DNA from: Acidobacteriota bacterium
Lineage (GTDB): Bacteria > Acidobacteriota > Terriglobia > Terriglobales > Acidobacteriaceae
Assembly (NCBI GenBank): GCA_028876395.1
Contig: JAGWRX010000034.1
Coordinates: forward strand, 1-43,016
Length of the DNA stretch: 43,016 nt
Direction of reading: 5' to 3'
Under the pieces are notes generated by a model, which saw only the letters and a list, made by a program, of their open reading frames with translations, ran no database searches and was not told where the DNA came from. Shown in pieces: positions 8,429 through 16,947 of this stretch (the stretch's first letter is position 1; each line of letters starts with the position of its first letter). Position numbers and translations under genes: made by a program.

Positions 8429-9341
8429 ACTCCTCCGGTCGCGCCGCGTGGCATGGCTCCTGGACGGCGAAGTACTCCTGGAACTCTTCGTCGCTTCGAA
8501 CCTTGCCGTCCTCGCCGGGGACATCGTGCTCGCCCACTCCGTCAACCAGTTCCGCAGGCCGGAAGAGTACATTCCGCTCTACTTCTCGGCCTGCGCGCCG
8601 GTTCTGCTGCTGCTGGTGGATCTGGCACGCTGGCGGTGGGGCTTCCATGCAGCCTGGCGCGATTTAGGCCTTCTGGTTGGCTGGCTCTCGATACTTGTGG
8701 GCCTGGGCGGAGTGCTCTACCACCTGCAGAGCAGCTTCTTCCTGCAGCACACATTGCAGTCGCTTACCTATGCCGCTCCGTTTGCCGCGCCGCTGGCCTA
8801 CACCGGCCTTGGCTTTCTGCTGCTGGTCAACCGCATGGTCGCTCCGCGCACCCCGGAGTGGGCGCGCTGGGTCGTGCTGCTGGCAACCGGCGGCTTCTTC
8901 GGCAACTTCGTCCTGTGCCTCACCGACCACGCCACCAACGGCTTCTTCATGAAGACCGAGTGGATTCCTGTCATCTCCAGCGCTCTGGCCACCGGCTTCC
9001 TCATCGTGCCTGTCTTTGCGCAAATCACGCGCCGCTATCTCGACCTCTGCCTTGCAGTGCTGGTCATCCAGGCTCTCGTCGGCCTCATCGGTTTCTGGTT
9101 CCACCTGCGCATGAATCTCTACACCCCCGGCGTCAGCCTCTTTGAGAAGTCAGTTTATGGCGCTCCGCCCATGGCGCCACTGCTCTTTCCTAATTTGGTT
9201 GCGTTGGCCATCATCGGCATGTGGGAGCTGGCGCTCCACCTGCCCGATGAGGCACCTGCCGCGCCCGGCGTCTTCAGCAGGATGCTCATATGGGCAGCCA
9301 CGGTCAATCCAGAGGGCCAAGCCCCTACCGCTCTACAATGA
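8412..9341 (+). CDS. Unidentified 8-helix integral membrane protein, partner of the octaheme cytochrome
   Basis: 309 residues with about eight hydrophobic helices, at roughly 20-42, 53-73, 82-106, 113-139, 150-178, 185-205, 210-236 and 250-282. I do not recognise a family. Several histidines sit in or at the ends of helices: AHSVNQF, LYHLQ, LTDHATNGFF, FHLRMN and LALHLPDE. They could bind heme b or form a quinone site, but no pattern is decisive. Size and topology recall NrfD/PsrC-type quinol subunits, yet no iron-sulfur partner gene is present. Its start overlaps the octaheme gene by 17 nt, implying coupled translation and a shared job, perhaps moving electrons between the quinone pool and the cytochrome. 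Confidence 0.8.
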   Translation: MRLIAKLLRSRRVAWLLDGEVLLELFVASNLAVLAGDIVLAHSVNQFRRPEEYIPLYFSACAPVLLLLVDLARWRWGFHAAWRDLGLLVGWLSILVGLGGVLYHLQSSFFLQHTLQSLTYAAPFAAPLAYTGLGFLLLVNRMVAPRTPEWARWVVLLATGGFFGNFVLCLTDHATNGFFMKTEWIPVISSALATGFLIVPVFAQITRRYLDLCLAVLVIQALVGLIGFWFHLRMNLYTPGVSLFEKSVYGAPPMAPLLFPNLVALAIIGMWELALHLPDEAPAAPGVFSRMLIWAATVNPEGQAPTALQ

Positions 9342-9345
9342 AGCC

Positions 9346-9978
9346 ATGATTCTTGAGACCCTCGCCGTCGGCCCGCTGCAATGCAACTGCACCATTCTGG
9401 GCGACGAGGAGGCCCGCGAAGCCATCGTCATCGACCCCGGCGACGAGGTCGGCCGCATCCACCGACGCCTGACGCAGCTCGGGCTCAAGCTCAAGCAGAT
9501 TCTGGTGACGCACGCCCACATCGACCACGTGGGCGGCGCGCTCCGGCTCAAGCGCCTCACCGGCGCCCCCATCCTTCTGAATGAAAATGACCTGCCCCTG
9601 CTCCAGATGATGGGCGCGCAGGCCGCCTGGCTCGGAGTCCAGACGCCCGAAACTGCCCCACCCGATGAGAGCCTGGTGGAGGGCATGCGCGTGGGTCTAG
9701 ACAGCCACCCGGCCCAGGTTCTCTACACCCCCGGCCACACGCAGGGCTCCGTCAGCCTCCACTTTGTCCCGCTCAAAATGGTTATCGCCGGAGACACGCT
9801 CTTTGCCGGCAGCATCGGCCGCACCGACCTGCCCGGCGGCAATTTCGACCAGATCATGGACTCTATTGAATCCCGCCTGCTGGCATTGCCCGACGAAACC
9901 AAAGTCATCCCCGGCCACGGCCCCATCACCACCATAGGAAACGAGCGCAGAACAAATCCGTTCCTGCGGCATGCGTAA
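9346..9978 (+). CDS. Metallo-beta-lactamase-fold hydrolase (glyoxalase II-like)
   Basis: 210 residues. The zinc motif is THAHIDHVGG (HXHXDH), followed by TPGHTQGS, IAGDTLFAGSIGRTDLPGG and PGHGPIT, the order typical of glyoxalase II / YcbL-like enzymes. Likely a thioesterase acting on a small thiol ester; persulfide dioxygenase-type activity is another possibility in this fold. No signal peptide, so cytoplasmic. The ATG at 9346 is 4 nt after the membrane-protein stop, so it is probably co-transcribed with the cytochrome pair, though a functional link is unproven. Confidence 0.88.
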   Translation: MILETLAVGPLQCNCTILGDEEAREAIVIDPGDEVGRIHRRLTQLGLKLKQILVTHAHIDHVGGALRLKRLTGAPILLNENDLPLLQMMGAQAAWLGVQTPETAPPDESLVEGMRVGLDSHPAQVLYTPGHTQGSVSLHFVPLKMVIAGDTLFAGSIGRTDLPGGNFDQIMDSIESRLLALPDETKVIPGHGPITTIGNERRTNPFLRHA

Positions 9979-10050
9979 GGTACGTTACTGCTAATTTCTA
10001 TATATATTATTTTAAATCAACATAGTACATATTAATTATTCAAGCAATAC

Positions 10051-11238
10051 TTAAAGTCGATGCGGCTCAATGTTACTACCTGGATCCGTTCCTAAATAAG
10101 CAATCAGTGCGGTTACTCCCGTGCTGAATTCCGGCTCTGCCGCCAGCAGACTTAACACCAGCCAGCCCGACTCTTCCATGCCAAAAAAGTACCCCGGATG
10201 CACCCAGACACCGCGCTCCAGCAAGCCAAGCACGGTCTCTTCATCCGGTTGCAGCGCCGGGATCCGCATCACCGCATACCAGCCGCCCTCGGTATCCAGC
10301 CGCCTGATTGACTCCTGTCGGCTCAGTTGCCTGTCCAGCTCGGCCAGGTTGGCTGTCACCCGCTCCCTGATTTGATGCTGGAGTAGCCCTCTGCCTTCAA
10401 GCCAGACCGGAAGCGCGCACTGCACAGGCGCGTTCATCGAAAGAAAGGTGTCGGCGATGACTTCAAGCCGCTCAAGGGCCGGGACGGTATCCGGCCCGGT
10501 CGCCACAATCCACGCCGCCTTCATTTGCGGCAGCCCGGCAATCTTGCTGAGGCCGCTGACCACAAACACCGGCACTCCCTCGAGTCCAGCCGCAAAACTC
10601 TCCGGGATTCCCTCAAATCCATAGTCCAGAAACACTTCGTCCACAATGAGCGAGAGCCCGTGCTCCCGGCACAGCCCTGCCAGCGCCTGCGCCTCCCAGC
10701 GCTTGGTGAAGTGACCAGTGGGATTGTTCGGGTGGACCAGCACGATCGCGCGCGTCTCCGGCGTGACGGCCCGGCGAAGCCCCTCAGGATCGATCTGCCA
10801 TCCATGGTCGTAGACCAGCGGAGCGGACCTAAGCCGCACATCATCCAGTCCGGCCAGAAAGTCGAACAGGGGGTAGCCCGGCTGGGGTACCAGAATTTCG
10901 CTGCCCGGGTCGCAGAGCAGCCGAAACAGGAAGCTGTAGGCCTCGCTGGTGCTGGTGGTAAGCACAACCTGCTCCGGCGCGACCGCAACGCCATGCCCGC
11001 CGTAGTACCGGCAGACGGCCTCCCGCGCGCGCAATATCCCCCTCGGTTGCGGGTCGTAATCGAGCGCACGCGGATCGGCCAGCGCCGCCAGCAGGTTGCT
11101 GTCATAGGCAAATCCGCAACGCGTGGGATTCGACGCCGTCAGGTCGGCAATCGGGAGGCCGGCCTGTGCGCGTCGCCGGTGAGCCCGCGCCAGCTCGCTT
11201 TCTTCCGTATTCCACTCTGTTCTTCGCGACAAGCGCAT
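10051..11238 (-). CDS. PLP-dependent aminotransferase, class I/II
   Basis: 395-residue fold-type I aminotransferase. Visible motifs are LTASNPTRCGF at the N-terminus, TTSTSEAYSFLF, HPNNPTGHF, IVDEVFLDYGF (PLP-binding Asp), and the PLP lysine in SGLSKIAGLPQMK, the common order for aspartate/aromatic/alanine aminotransferase relatives. Substrate not determinable. The ATG at 11238 has AGGG with 8-nt spacing; an in-frame start at 11277 is possible. A short AT-rich stretch lies between its stop and the MBL-fold gene, which converges on it. Confidence 0.88.
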   Translation of the reverse strand: MRLSRRTEWNTEESELARAHRRRAQAGLPIADLTASNPTRCGFAYDSNLLAALADPRALDYDPQPRGILRAREAVCRYYGGHGVAVAPEQVVLTTSTSEAYSFLFRLLCDPGSEILVPQPGYPLFDFLAGLDDVRLRSAPLVYDHGWQIDPEGLRRAVTPETRAIVLVHPNNPTGHFTKRWEAQALAGLCREHGLSLIVDEVFLDYGFEGIPESFAAGLEGVPVFVVSGLSKIAGLPQMKAAWIVATGPDTVPALERLEVIADTFLSMNAPVQCALPVWLEGRGLLQHQIRERVTANLAELDRQLSRQESIRRLDTEGGWYAVMRIPALQPDEETVLGLLERGVWVHPGYFFGMEESGWLVLSLLAAEPEFSTGVTALIAYLGTDPGSNIEPHRL

Positions 11239-11341
11239 TTTAACCGCCCTGTCCTCGCTCAATGCGCCGCTCCGCAACCATCATGCACAATAGAAGCAGG
11301 CGCCCTTTTTCACCATACACGGGCGTTCACCGGGAGGAACA

Positions 11342-11971
11342 TTGGCACTGCGTGCGGTGATCTTTGACTATGGCATGGTTTTGACGGGACCGCCGAACGC
11401 CGAGGCTCATGATGCGCTGGTGCGCATCACAAACCTGCCCGTGGATCGCTTCGAGAGCCTCTACTGGGCCGACCGGCACGCTTACGACGAAGGCAAGCTC
11501 ACCGGCATCAGCTTCTGGCAGAAATTTCTGCGCGATGCGGGGCTCGAAAATTCCCCATCCAAAGTAGAGGAACTGAACCGCTGGGACGCCCGCATGTGGA
11601 CCACGCAGAACCCAGTCATGCTGGACTGGCAACTGGCACTGAAGCAGCGCGGCCTGCTCACCGCCATCCTCTCCAACATGGGCGACTCCGTGCTGGAAAA
11701 CATGAAGCGTGAGTTCGACTGGCTTGACCGCTTCGATGTACTCGTCTGGAGCTACCAGCACCACATCGCCAAGCCCGACCCGGCGATCTATCAGCACACC
11801 GTGCGGCAGCTTGGCGCCAGCGCCGATGAATCTCTATTTATTGACGACAAGCTGGTGAACGTTGAGGCTGCGCGAGCCCTTGGCATGACGGCCATCCAGT
11901 TCTCCACCGTTGAGCGCCTGCGCCACGAACTGGTCGCCACAGGCCTGAACGCCGTGCTGCCGCTTCCCTGA
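11342..11971 (+). CDS. HAD-superfamily hydrolase (haloacid dehalogenase-like subfamily)
   Basis: 209 residues. Motif I is VIFDYGMVL: the nucleophile Asp is kept, but the second motif I Asp is replaced by Gly, as in haloacid dehalogenase / epoxide-hydrolase N-domain relatives. Motif II is AILSNMGD, motif III is AKPDPAIY, and motif IV is SLFIDDKLVN. The start is TTG at 11342, with GGGAGG about 4 nt upstream, slightly close; no better start keeps motif I. Substrate unknown. Divergent from the aminotransferase. Confidence 0.83.
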   Translation: MALRAVIFDYGMVLTGPPNAEAHDALVRITNLPVDRFESLYWADRHAYDEGKLTGISFWQKFLRDAGLENSPSKVEELNRWDARMWTTQNPVMLDWQLALKQRGLLTAILSNMGDSVLENMKREFDWLDRFDVLVWSYQHHIAKPDPAIYQHTVRQLGASADESLFIDDKLVNVEAARALGMTAIQFSTVERLRHELVATGLNAVLPLP

Positions 11972-11994
11972 CACGTGTCACAGCTGCTCAGGTC

Positions 11995-12729
11995 TCATCT
12001 CTCCGCCTGCCTGCCAAGTTGGTAGCAGATACCGAAATTCGCGTTCATTACGTCCAGGCCAGGATTCACCGGCACAATGAATGCATTCGAGAAATGATAG
12101 TCGCTGAACAGGCCCAGGCGCAGATCCCAGCGCGGAGTCATCCTGACCTGCAGACCCATTGCAGACTGCAGGCTGAAGTTCTCATACGTCGCCTTCTGCG
12201 AAAGAGCCTTCTGGTCGAAGACGAGCAATCCGCCCTTGGCCATCAGATACGGCTTCCACGACTTGCCATCCCGCCACAGCCAACGGAAACCGATAGGCGA
12301 AATCCCTATTCCTGGAATCAGCTGCCGGGCCTTTGTCGTTGGAGTGCCCCAGATATCCGGCGCACCGCCTTCGTCCAACAGAACAAAGGGCAGGAACTCG
12401 GCGACGTAGTCCATGCGGGCCCCCAGGAAGTGGCCCCACGAGTGCCGGTCATATTCCACACCACTCGTGTACAGCCTGGCCCCTGAACCGCTTGCGAAGA
12501 TCTTGTAGTGACCGTAGGACGCCAGTCCTTCGAAGACGATTTCGCGCTCCACCGGTCGCCGGACCTGGGCCCTGTTTGTGAACACGGCATCCTGGGAGTG
12601 CGCAAGCTGCGGCGAGCACAGGCACAAGGCTGCCGGAACGCAAAGGCAGGCAAGGCGCGCAACCTCAGTGAGGCGGGTCTTTAAACGCCGAAAAGAGCTG
12701 GCAGACTCAAAGGCTCCATGGGTGCTCAA
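11995..12729 (-). CDS. PagL-like lipid A 3-O-deacylase / acyloxyacyl hydrolase (outer-membrane barrel)
   Basis: Outer-membrane beta-barrel that would remove an ester-linked acyl chain from lipid A. The chosen TTG start at 12729 has AAGG about 6 nt upstream and gives 244 residues with a signal peptide ending near AHSQ; an in-frame ATG at 12873 is the alternative. The C-terminal HFSN...NPG region contains the His and Ser of the PagL active site (His-X-Ser). The residue 14 after the His, where PagL of Pseudomonas has Glu, is Asp here (NPGLD). Alternating polar/hydrophobic strands support a barrel. Single gene, converging on the HAD gene with 23 nt between. Confidence 0.68.
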   Translation of the reverse strand: MSTHGAFESASSFRRLKTRLTEVARLACLCVPAALCLCSPQLAHSQDAVFTNRAQVRRPVEREIVFEGLASYGHYKIFASGSGARLYTSGVEYDRHSWGHFLGARMDYVAEFLPFVLLDEGGAPDIWGTPTTKARQLIPGIGISPIGFRWLWRDGKSWKPYLMAKGGLLVFDQKALSQKATYENFSLQSAMGLQVRMTPRWDLRLGLFSDYHFSNAFIVPVNPGLDVMNANFGICYQLGRQAER

Positions 12730-13027
12730 GTGACACCTTTGCCGTCGAGATAGAAAAGGCAGACTCGTCTCGCGCCTGGTACACCGAATCTGTGGGCGAT
12801 TATAGCTTCTCACCGGCCCGATGTCGCTCAGGGTTTCGCGCTGACCGCGCGCATATCTCAGCCCGCCTTGCATACAAGCGCTACCCGTGTGTTCTACACT
12901 TGCTTGCCGTTCAAATGGCGCTCAGGTCAAACGTTTATCTGGCTGCTGCTGCAATGCAAACAAACGAATGTTTCCGTTGCGTCCCTCAGCCGGTCTGAAC
13001 CGTCCAGAACAACGGTAGGGGGTAACA
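12730..13027. other. Divergent intergenic region between the PagL-like and GH3 genes
   Basis: About 298 nt serving both promoters. I see no convincing -35/-10 pair on either strand and no stable hairpin. The ribosome site of the GH3 gene (TAGGGGG, 13015-13021) lies at its right end. Confidence 0.4.
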
Positions 13028-15739
13028 GTGAAATCCATGCAAACAGTTGAAAATTTGCGCACGACCCGCAGGGCCGTGTTCGCGGCTGCGGGTATGCTGC
13101 TCGGCGCAACCATGGCCATTGCGCAGGCTGTGCCTGTTGTTACAGGCGATGCCCGCGTCGACAAACTGCTCAGCCAGATGACGCTCCAGGAAAAGCTCAC
13201 ATTAATCCACGGCACGCACGAGGATCCGGCGGTCTATCAGGGCCAGGCCGGCTATCTGGGCGGAATTGCGCGTCTCGGCATTCCGGGGCTGCGCTTTGCT
13301 GACGGGCCGCCCGGCGTGCTCACGCGCCACCCATCGGCGGGCGAAACTGCCACCATGGGCGTCGCCGCCACCTTCAGCATGAAGGACGCAGAAGACAACG
13401 GCGTCGTCATCGGCAGCGAGGACCGCGCCCTGGGCATCGACGTCTCCCTGCAGCCGTTTGTGAACATCGACCGCGATCTTGAGTTCGGCCGCGGCTACAA
13501 CACCTTCGGAGAAGACCCGTTCCTCACCAGCCAGATGGGTGCGGCAGAAATCAAAGGCATCCAGTCACAGCATGTCATGGCGCAGGTCAAGCACTACGTG
13601 GCCTATGACTCCAACAGCGGCAATATTTTTGTGGATGACCAGACGCTGCATGAGGTTTACGTGGCCCCGTTCGACGCGGCCGTCAAGGCTGGCGTCTCGT
13701 CCATCATGTGCTCCTACAATCGCGTAAATGGCACCTTTGCCTGCGGCAATCCGGACACGCTGACCAAGATCCTGCGCGACCAGATCGGCTTCAAGGGCTT
13801 CGTCACCTCCGACTGGGGTGCAGTCCACGCAGTTACCTTCATCAACGCAGGCCTCGACATGGAAATGCCCGGTGAGGCAAAGCCCGGCGCAGCTTTCTCG
13901 ATTCCCTCTTTCTTTGACTCGCTGCCCGCGCCTCCACCGCCTCCAGCGCGCCGCAGCGGCATGGGCGCAATGATGGCGATGTTCGGCGGGCACATCCCCG
14001 AGGAGCCTGCCCCTGAACGTCGCGGCTTCGGCGACTTCGGCGTGAAACTCGATCAGAAGAAGATGCCTGAAGCCCTCAAGGATGGCACAGTCACTGAAGC
14101 CGCCGTGACACGCGCCGCAGGCCGTGTGCTCTACGAGATCGTTCACTTCGGCTACATGGACGGCATGCAAAAGCACGATGTCACCAAACAGGACTTCGAT
14201 GCCAACGCCAGGCTCATCGAGAAGACGGGCGAAGATGCCGCCGTGCTCCTCAAGAACGAAGGCGCTGCGCTGCCACTGAAGGCCGCCGACCTTGACTCCG
14301 TGGTTCTCATCGGCCCCACCGCCGGTCAGGTGGACTCCATCGGCATCAACGGCGAGCGCTCCGTCGGTCTGCCCTGGCGGCAGGTTGGCCCGCTGGACGC
14401 CCTGAAGAAAATCTCCGGCGACTCGAACATTCGCTTTGCCGTGGAAGACGACATGACCGGAACAATCGTGCCAGCCAGCGCGCTGAGCCACGACGGCAAG
14501 CCCGGCATTGAGCGCACCGGCTCGGGCGCGCCTCAGACCGACGCCCAGCTCAACTTCACCGTCAAGGGCGGCAACGCCCTCGCTCCCAACTCCACCGTCA
14601 CCTGGAAGGGCACGCTCACAGTGCCGCACGATGGCAGCTACTGGCTCTATCTCCAGGCGCTCGGCACCAACGCGAACATCTCGCTGGACGGCAAGCCCCT
14701 GGCCCAGACCGGCGCCTTCCAGGGCGGCGTGCACGGCGACATTCTGCAAGCCAACCAGGACAACGCCATCCCCACCACCGACGGCCTCGACAATGTGCGC
14801 CGCGCGGTTGATCTGACCGCCGGGCCGCACGCCATCGAAATCAAAACCAGCCCTGACACATCCAGCGCGCCCGTGCAGGTGCGCCTCAACTGGTACACAC
14901 CCGAGCAGCGCAAGACCGACCACGAGGCTGCCATCGCCGCCGCAAAGAATGCCAAGGTCGCGGTGGTTTTCCTGTGGACGCGCCTCGCGCCCGTCTTCGG
15001 CCTGCCCGGCGAGCAGAACAGGCTGGTTGAGGAAGTGGCCGCCGTCAATCCCAACACCATCGTAGTGCTCAACACCAGCCAGCCCGTGGCTCTGCCCTGG
15101 GTTGACAAGGTGAAGGCAGTCCTCGAAATGTGGTGGCCCGGCGATGAGGGAGGCTGGTCCACGGCCAACCTGCTACTGGGCAAAACCAGTCCCGCAGGCC
15201 GTCTGCCCGTTACCTGGGGCAAGCGCCTTGAGGACTACCCCGCCACCGACCCCAAGCACCCCGAGCGTTCAAACAAGGGCGTGGACGGCAAAACCACCTA
15301 CAGCGAAGGCGTCAACGTGGGCTACCGCTGGTTCGATCACGAAAACATAGCTCCGCTTTTCGCTTTCGGCCACGGGCTCAGCTACACAACCTTCGACTAC
15401 TCCGGCCTGAAGGTCGAGAAAGCCTCCGACGGCGGCCTCGACGTCAGCGTCAATATCAAAAACACCGGCAGCGTTGCGAGCGACGAGGTTCCGCAAGTCT
15501 ACCTTGGCGCGCCCAGCGAGATTCCCGCCGGCGTTCAGTTCCCAGTGCGCGCTCTGGTCGCCTTTGACCGCGTCCACATACCCGCGGGTGAATCAAAGAC
15601 TGTCACCATGCACGTTGAACCGCGTCAGTTGCAGTACTGGTCCACGGCGGAGACCAAGTGGATCACCGCCGCAGGCAAGCGCACCGTCAGCGTAGGCGCA
15701 TCCTCACGCGATCCGCGGCTCAACCAGACCATCGACTGA
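13028..15739 (+). CDS. Secreted glycoside hydrolase family 3 beta-glucosidase with PA14 insert
   Basis: 903-residue exo-glycosidase. The start is GTG at 13028 with a GGGGG ribosome site; an ATG at 13037 is possible. The signal region has a twin Arg (TTRRAVFAAAG) and ends near AIAQA, so Tat or Sec export is possible. The GH3 N-domain carries the nucleophile in VTSDWGAVH (about Asp262) and the substrate motif KHYVAYD. A PA14 domain lies at about 500-625 within the C-domain (PHDGSYWLYLQ), and an Fn3-like domain ends the protein (GHGLSYTTFDY onward). An unusual Pro-rich then Gly/Met-rich stretch at about 298-345 interrupts the region after the nucleophile. Likely substrates are beta-glucosides or related sugars. 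Confidence 0.92.
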   Translation: MKSMQTVENLRTTRRAVFAAAGMLLGATMAIAQAVPVVTGDARVDKLLSQMTLQEKLTLIHGTHEDPAVYQGQAGYLGGIARLGIPGLRFADGPPGVLTRHPSAGETATMGVAATFSMKDAEDNGVVIGSEDRALGIDVSLQPFVNIDRDLEFGRGYNTFGEDPFLTSQMGAAEIKGIQSQHVMAQVKHYVAYDSNSGNIFVDDQTLHEVYVAPFDAAVKAGVSSIMCSYNRVNGTFACGNPDTLTKILRDQIGFKGFVTSDWGAVHAVTFINAGLDMEMPGEAKPGAAFSIPSFFDSLPAPPPPPARRSGMGAMMAMFGGHIPEEPAPERRGFGDFGVKLDQKKMPEALKDGTVTEAAVTRAAGRVLYEIVHFGYMDGMQKHDVTKQDFDANARLIEKTGEDAAVLLKNEGAALPLKAADLDSVVLIGPTAGQVDSIGINGERSVGLPWRQVGPLDALKKISGDSNIRFAVEDDMTGTIVPASALSHDGKPGIERTGSGAPQTDAQLNFTVKGGNALAPNSTVTWKGTLTVPHDGSYWLYLQALGTNANISLDGKPLAQTGAFQGGVHGDILQANQDNAIPTTDGLDNVRRAVDLTAGPHAIEIKTSPDTSSAPVQVRLNWYTPEQRKTDHEAAIAAAKNAKVAVVFLWTRLAPVFGLPGEQNRLVEEVAAVNPNTIVVLNTSQPVALPWVDKVKAVLEMWWPGDEGGWSTANLLLGKTSPAGRLPVTWGKRLEDYPATDPKHPERSNKGVDGKTTYSEGVNVGYRWFDHENIAPLFAFGHGLSYTTFDYSGLKVEKASDGGLDVSVNIKNTGSVASDEVPQVYLGAPSEIPAGVQFPVRALVAFDRVHIPAGESKTVTMHVEPRQLQYWSTAETKWITAAGKRTVSVGASSRDPRLNQTID

Positions 15740-15757
15740 AAACACCGCTGAAAACAG

Positions 15758-15790
15758 CAATGCCGGAGCTTCGGCTCCGGCATTGTTTTG
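15758..15790. terminator. Intrinsic terminator between GH3 and rhaT (likely bidirectional)
   Basis: A 12-bp stem pairs CAATGCCGGAGC (15758-15769) with GCTCCGGCATTG (15774-15785) around a TTCG loop. It is followed by TTTTG on the plus strand and by a shorter T-run on the minus strand. It lies between convergent genes. Confidence 0.85.
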
Positions 15791-15811
15791 CGTTCGGCAT
15801 GCTGAACTGCG

Positions 15812-16843
15812 CTACTGCGCCATCCCCAACCCCACCAGGTTCGCCGCGGCAATAATCACCAGCATGCCAGCCAACAGCAGACGTAGAGGCTTGCCGCGCG
15901 CCTCAGACCACTCGCCCAGCGCCAGCCCGACGAGACCGCCGCACAGCACGTAGATGCTCATGTGCAGCATCCAGTTCACATACGCCATGTGAACCGGAAT
16001 GTTGGCCGCTCCCCATGCGTAGAAGAAGAACTGCAGATACCACATGATGCCGCCCGTCGCGGCCAGCACGGCATTCTTCATCAGCATCGGCCGCGGCTGT
16101 TTGAGATCCGCGCGCAAGGAAAGCCGCTTGACCGCAGCCAGCCGGATGAAGCAATAGCTCAGGTTGACCAGAGCACCGCCGCCCATGATCAAGACGTAAC
16201 TCGGCAGAGCCGCATACAGCGGGTTCACGCCCAGGTGGAGCGCCGCAGCCTCCATGGGCTTGGCCGCGTCGATGGCGAAGGACATGCCCGACGAGAAGAT
16301 GCCGCACATCACGGCCAGCAGCAGGCCGAGCGTCAGGTTGAACTCCTGAATCTCGCCCTGCAGTTGCCTTTCCTTCTGGTGCCCGGCGTAAGAGACCGTC
16401 GCCACGCCGATGAGCGCCACCAGCACCCCCGCCATGGTCAGCTGGCCGCCGCGCGTTGTGAACAGCATCGCACCCTGCCCATGCATCAGCGGCGGCACCA
16501 GCGTGCCCACAATCAGCGTGACGCCGATGGCGACACCAATGCCCAGCGACATGCCAAGATGGCGCATGGTCAGCCCGTAGCTGACATTGCCCACGCCCCA
16601 CATGGCGCCGAACAGGGCTACCTTCAGCAGCAGGGACGAGGCCATCGATGCGTAGAAGCCGTGAAAATCCGGTAGGAGAGCGAGGCTCACGCCAATCGGC
16701 AGCAGTATCCACGAGAAGATCCCGGCCAGGGCCCACGTCGTCTCCCACGACCACTTCTTCACTTTCTCAATTGGCGCGTAGAACGATGCGGCCATGCCCG
16801 CACCAATCACATGCCATCCGATGCCAGCAATCACTGACGTCAT
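15812..16843 (-). CDS. rhaT: L-rhamnose/proton symporter RhaT
   Basis: 343-residue inner-membrane permease with about ten helices, matching RhaT of the drug/metabolite transporter superfamily. It begins [24 protein letters not shown], a typical RhaT start in which the protein enters helix 1, and has [12 protein letters not shown] and WMLHMSIYV. The ATG at 16843 has AGGAG 5 nt upstream; upstream in-frame starts lack support. It lies 104 nt downstream of the GH78 rhamnosidase gene on the same strand, so the pair would release rhamnose and import it. No rhamnose catabolic genes (rhaA, rhaB, rhaD) are in the window. Confidence 0.92.
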   Translation of the reverse strand: MTSVIAGIGWHVIGAGMAASFYAPIEKVKKWSWETTWALAGIFSWILLPIGVSLALLPDFHGFYASMASSLLLKVALFGAMWGVGNVSYGLTMRHLGMSLGIGVAIGVTLIVGTLVPPLMHGQGAMLFTTRGGQLTMAGVLVALIGVATVSYAGHQKERQLQGEIQEFNLTLGLLLAVMCGIFSSGMSFAIDAAKPMEAAALHLGVNPLYAALPSYVLIMGGGALVNLSYCFIRLAAVKRLSLRADLKQPRPMLMKNAVLAATGGIMWYLQFFFYAWGAANIPVHMAYVNWMLHMSIYVLCGGLVGLALGEWSEARGKPLRLLLAGMLVIIAAANLVGLGMAQ

Positions 16844-16947
16844 TCCTTCTCCTCTATTGCGAACTTGATGCGCGCATTTCGTCTGCGCGCGAACCCAGCC
16901 GGCGTGAACTCCCAATACCAATGCTTCTTGATTTCTGCACGCGCTCT

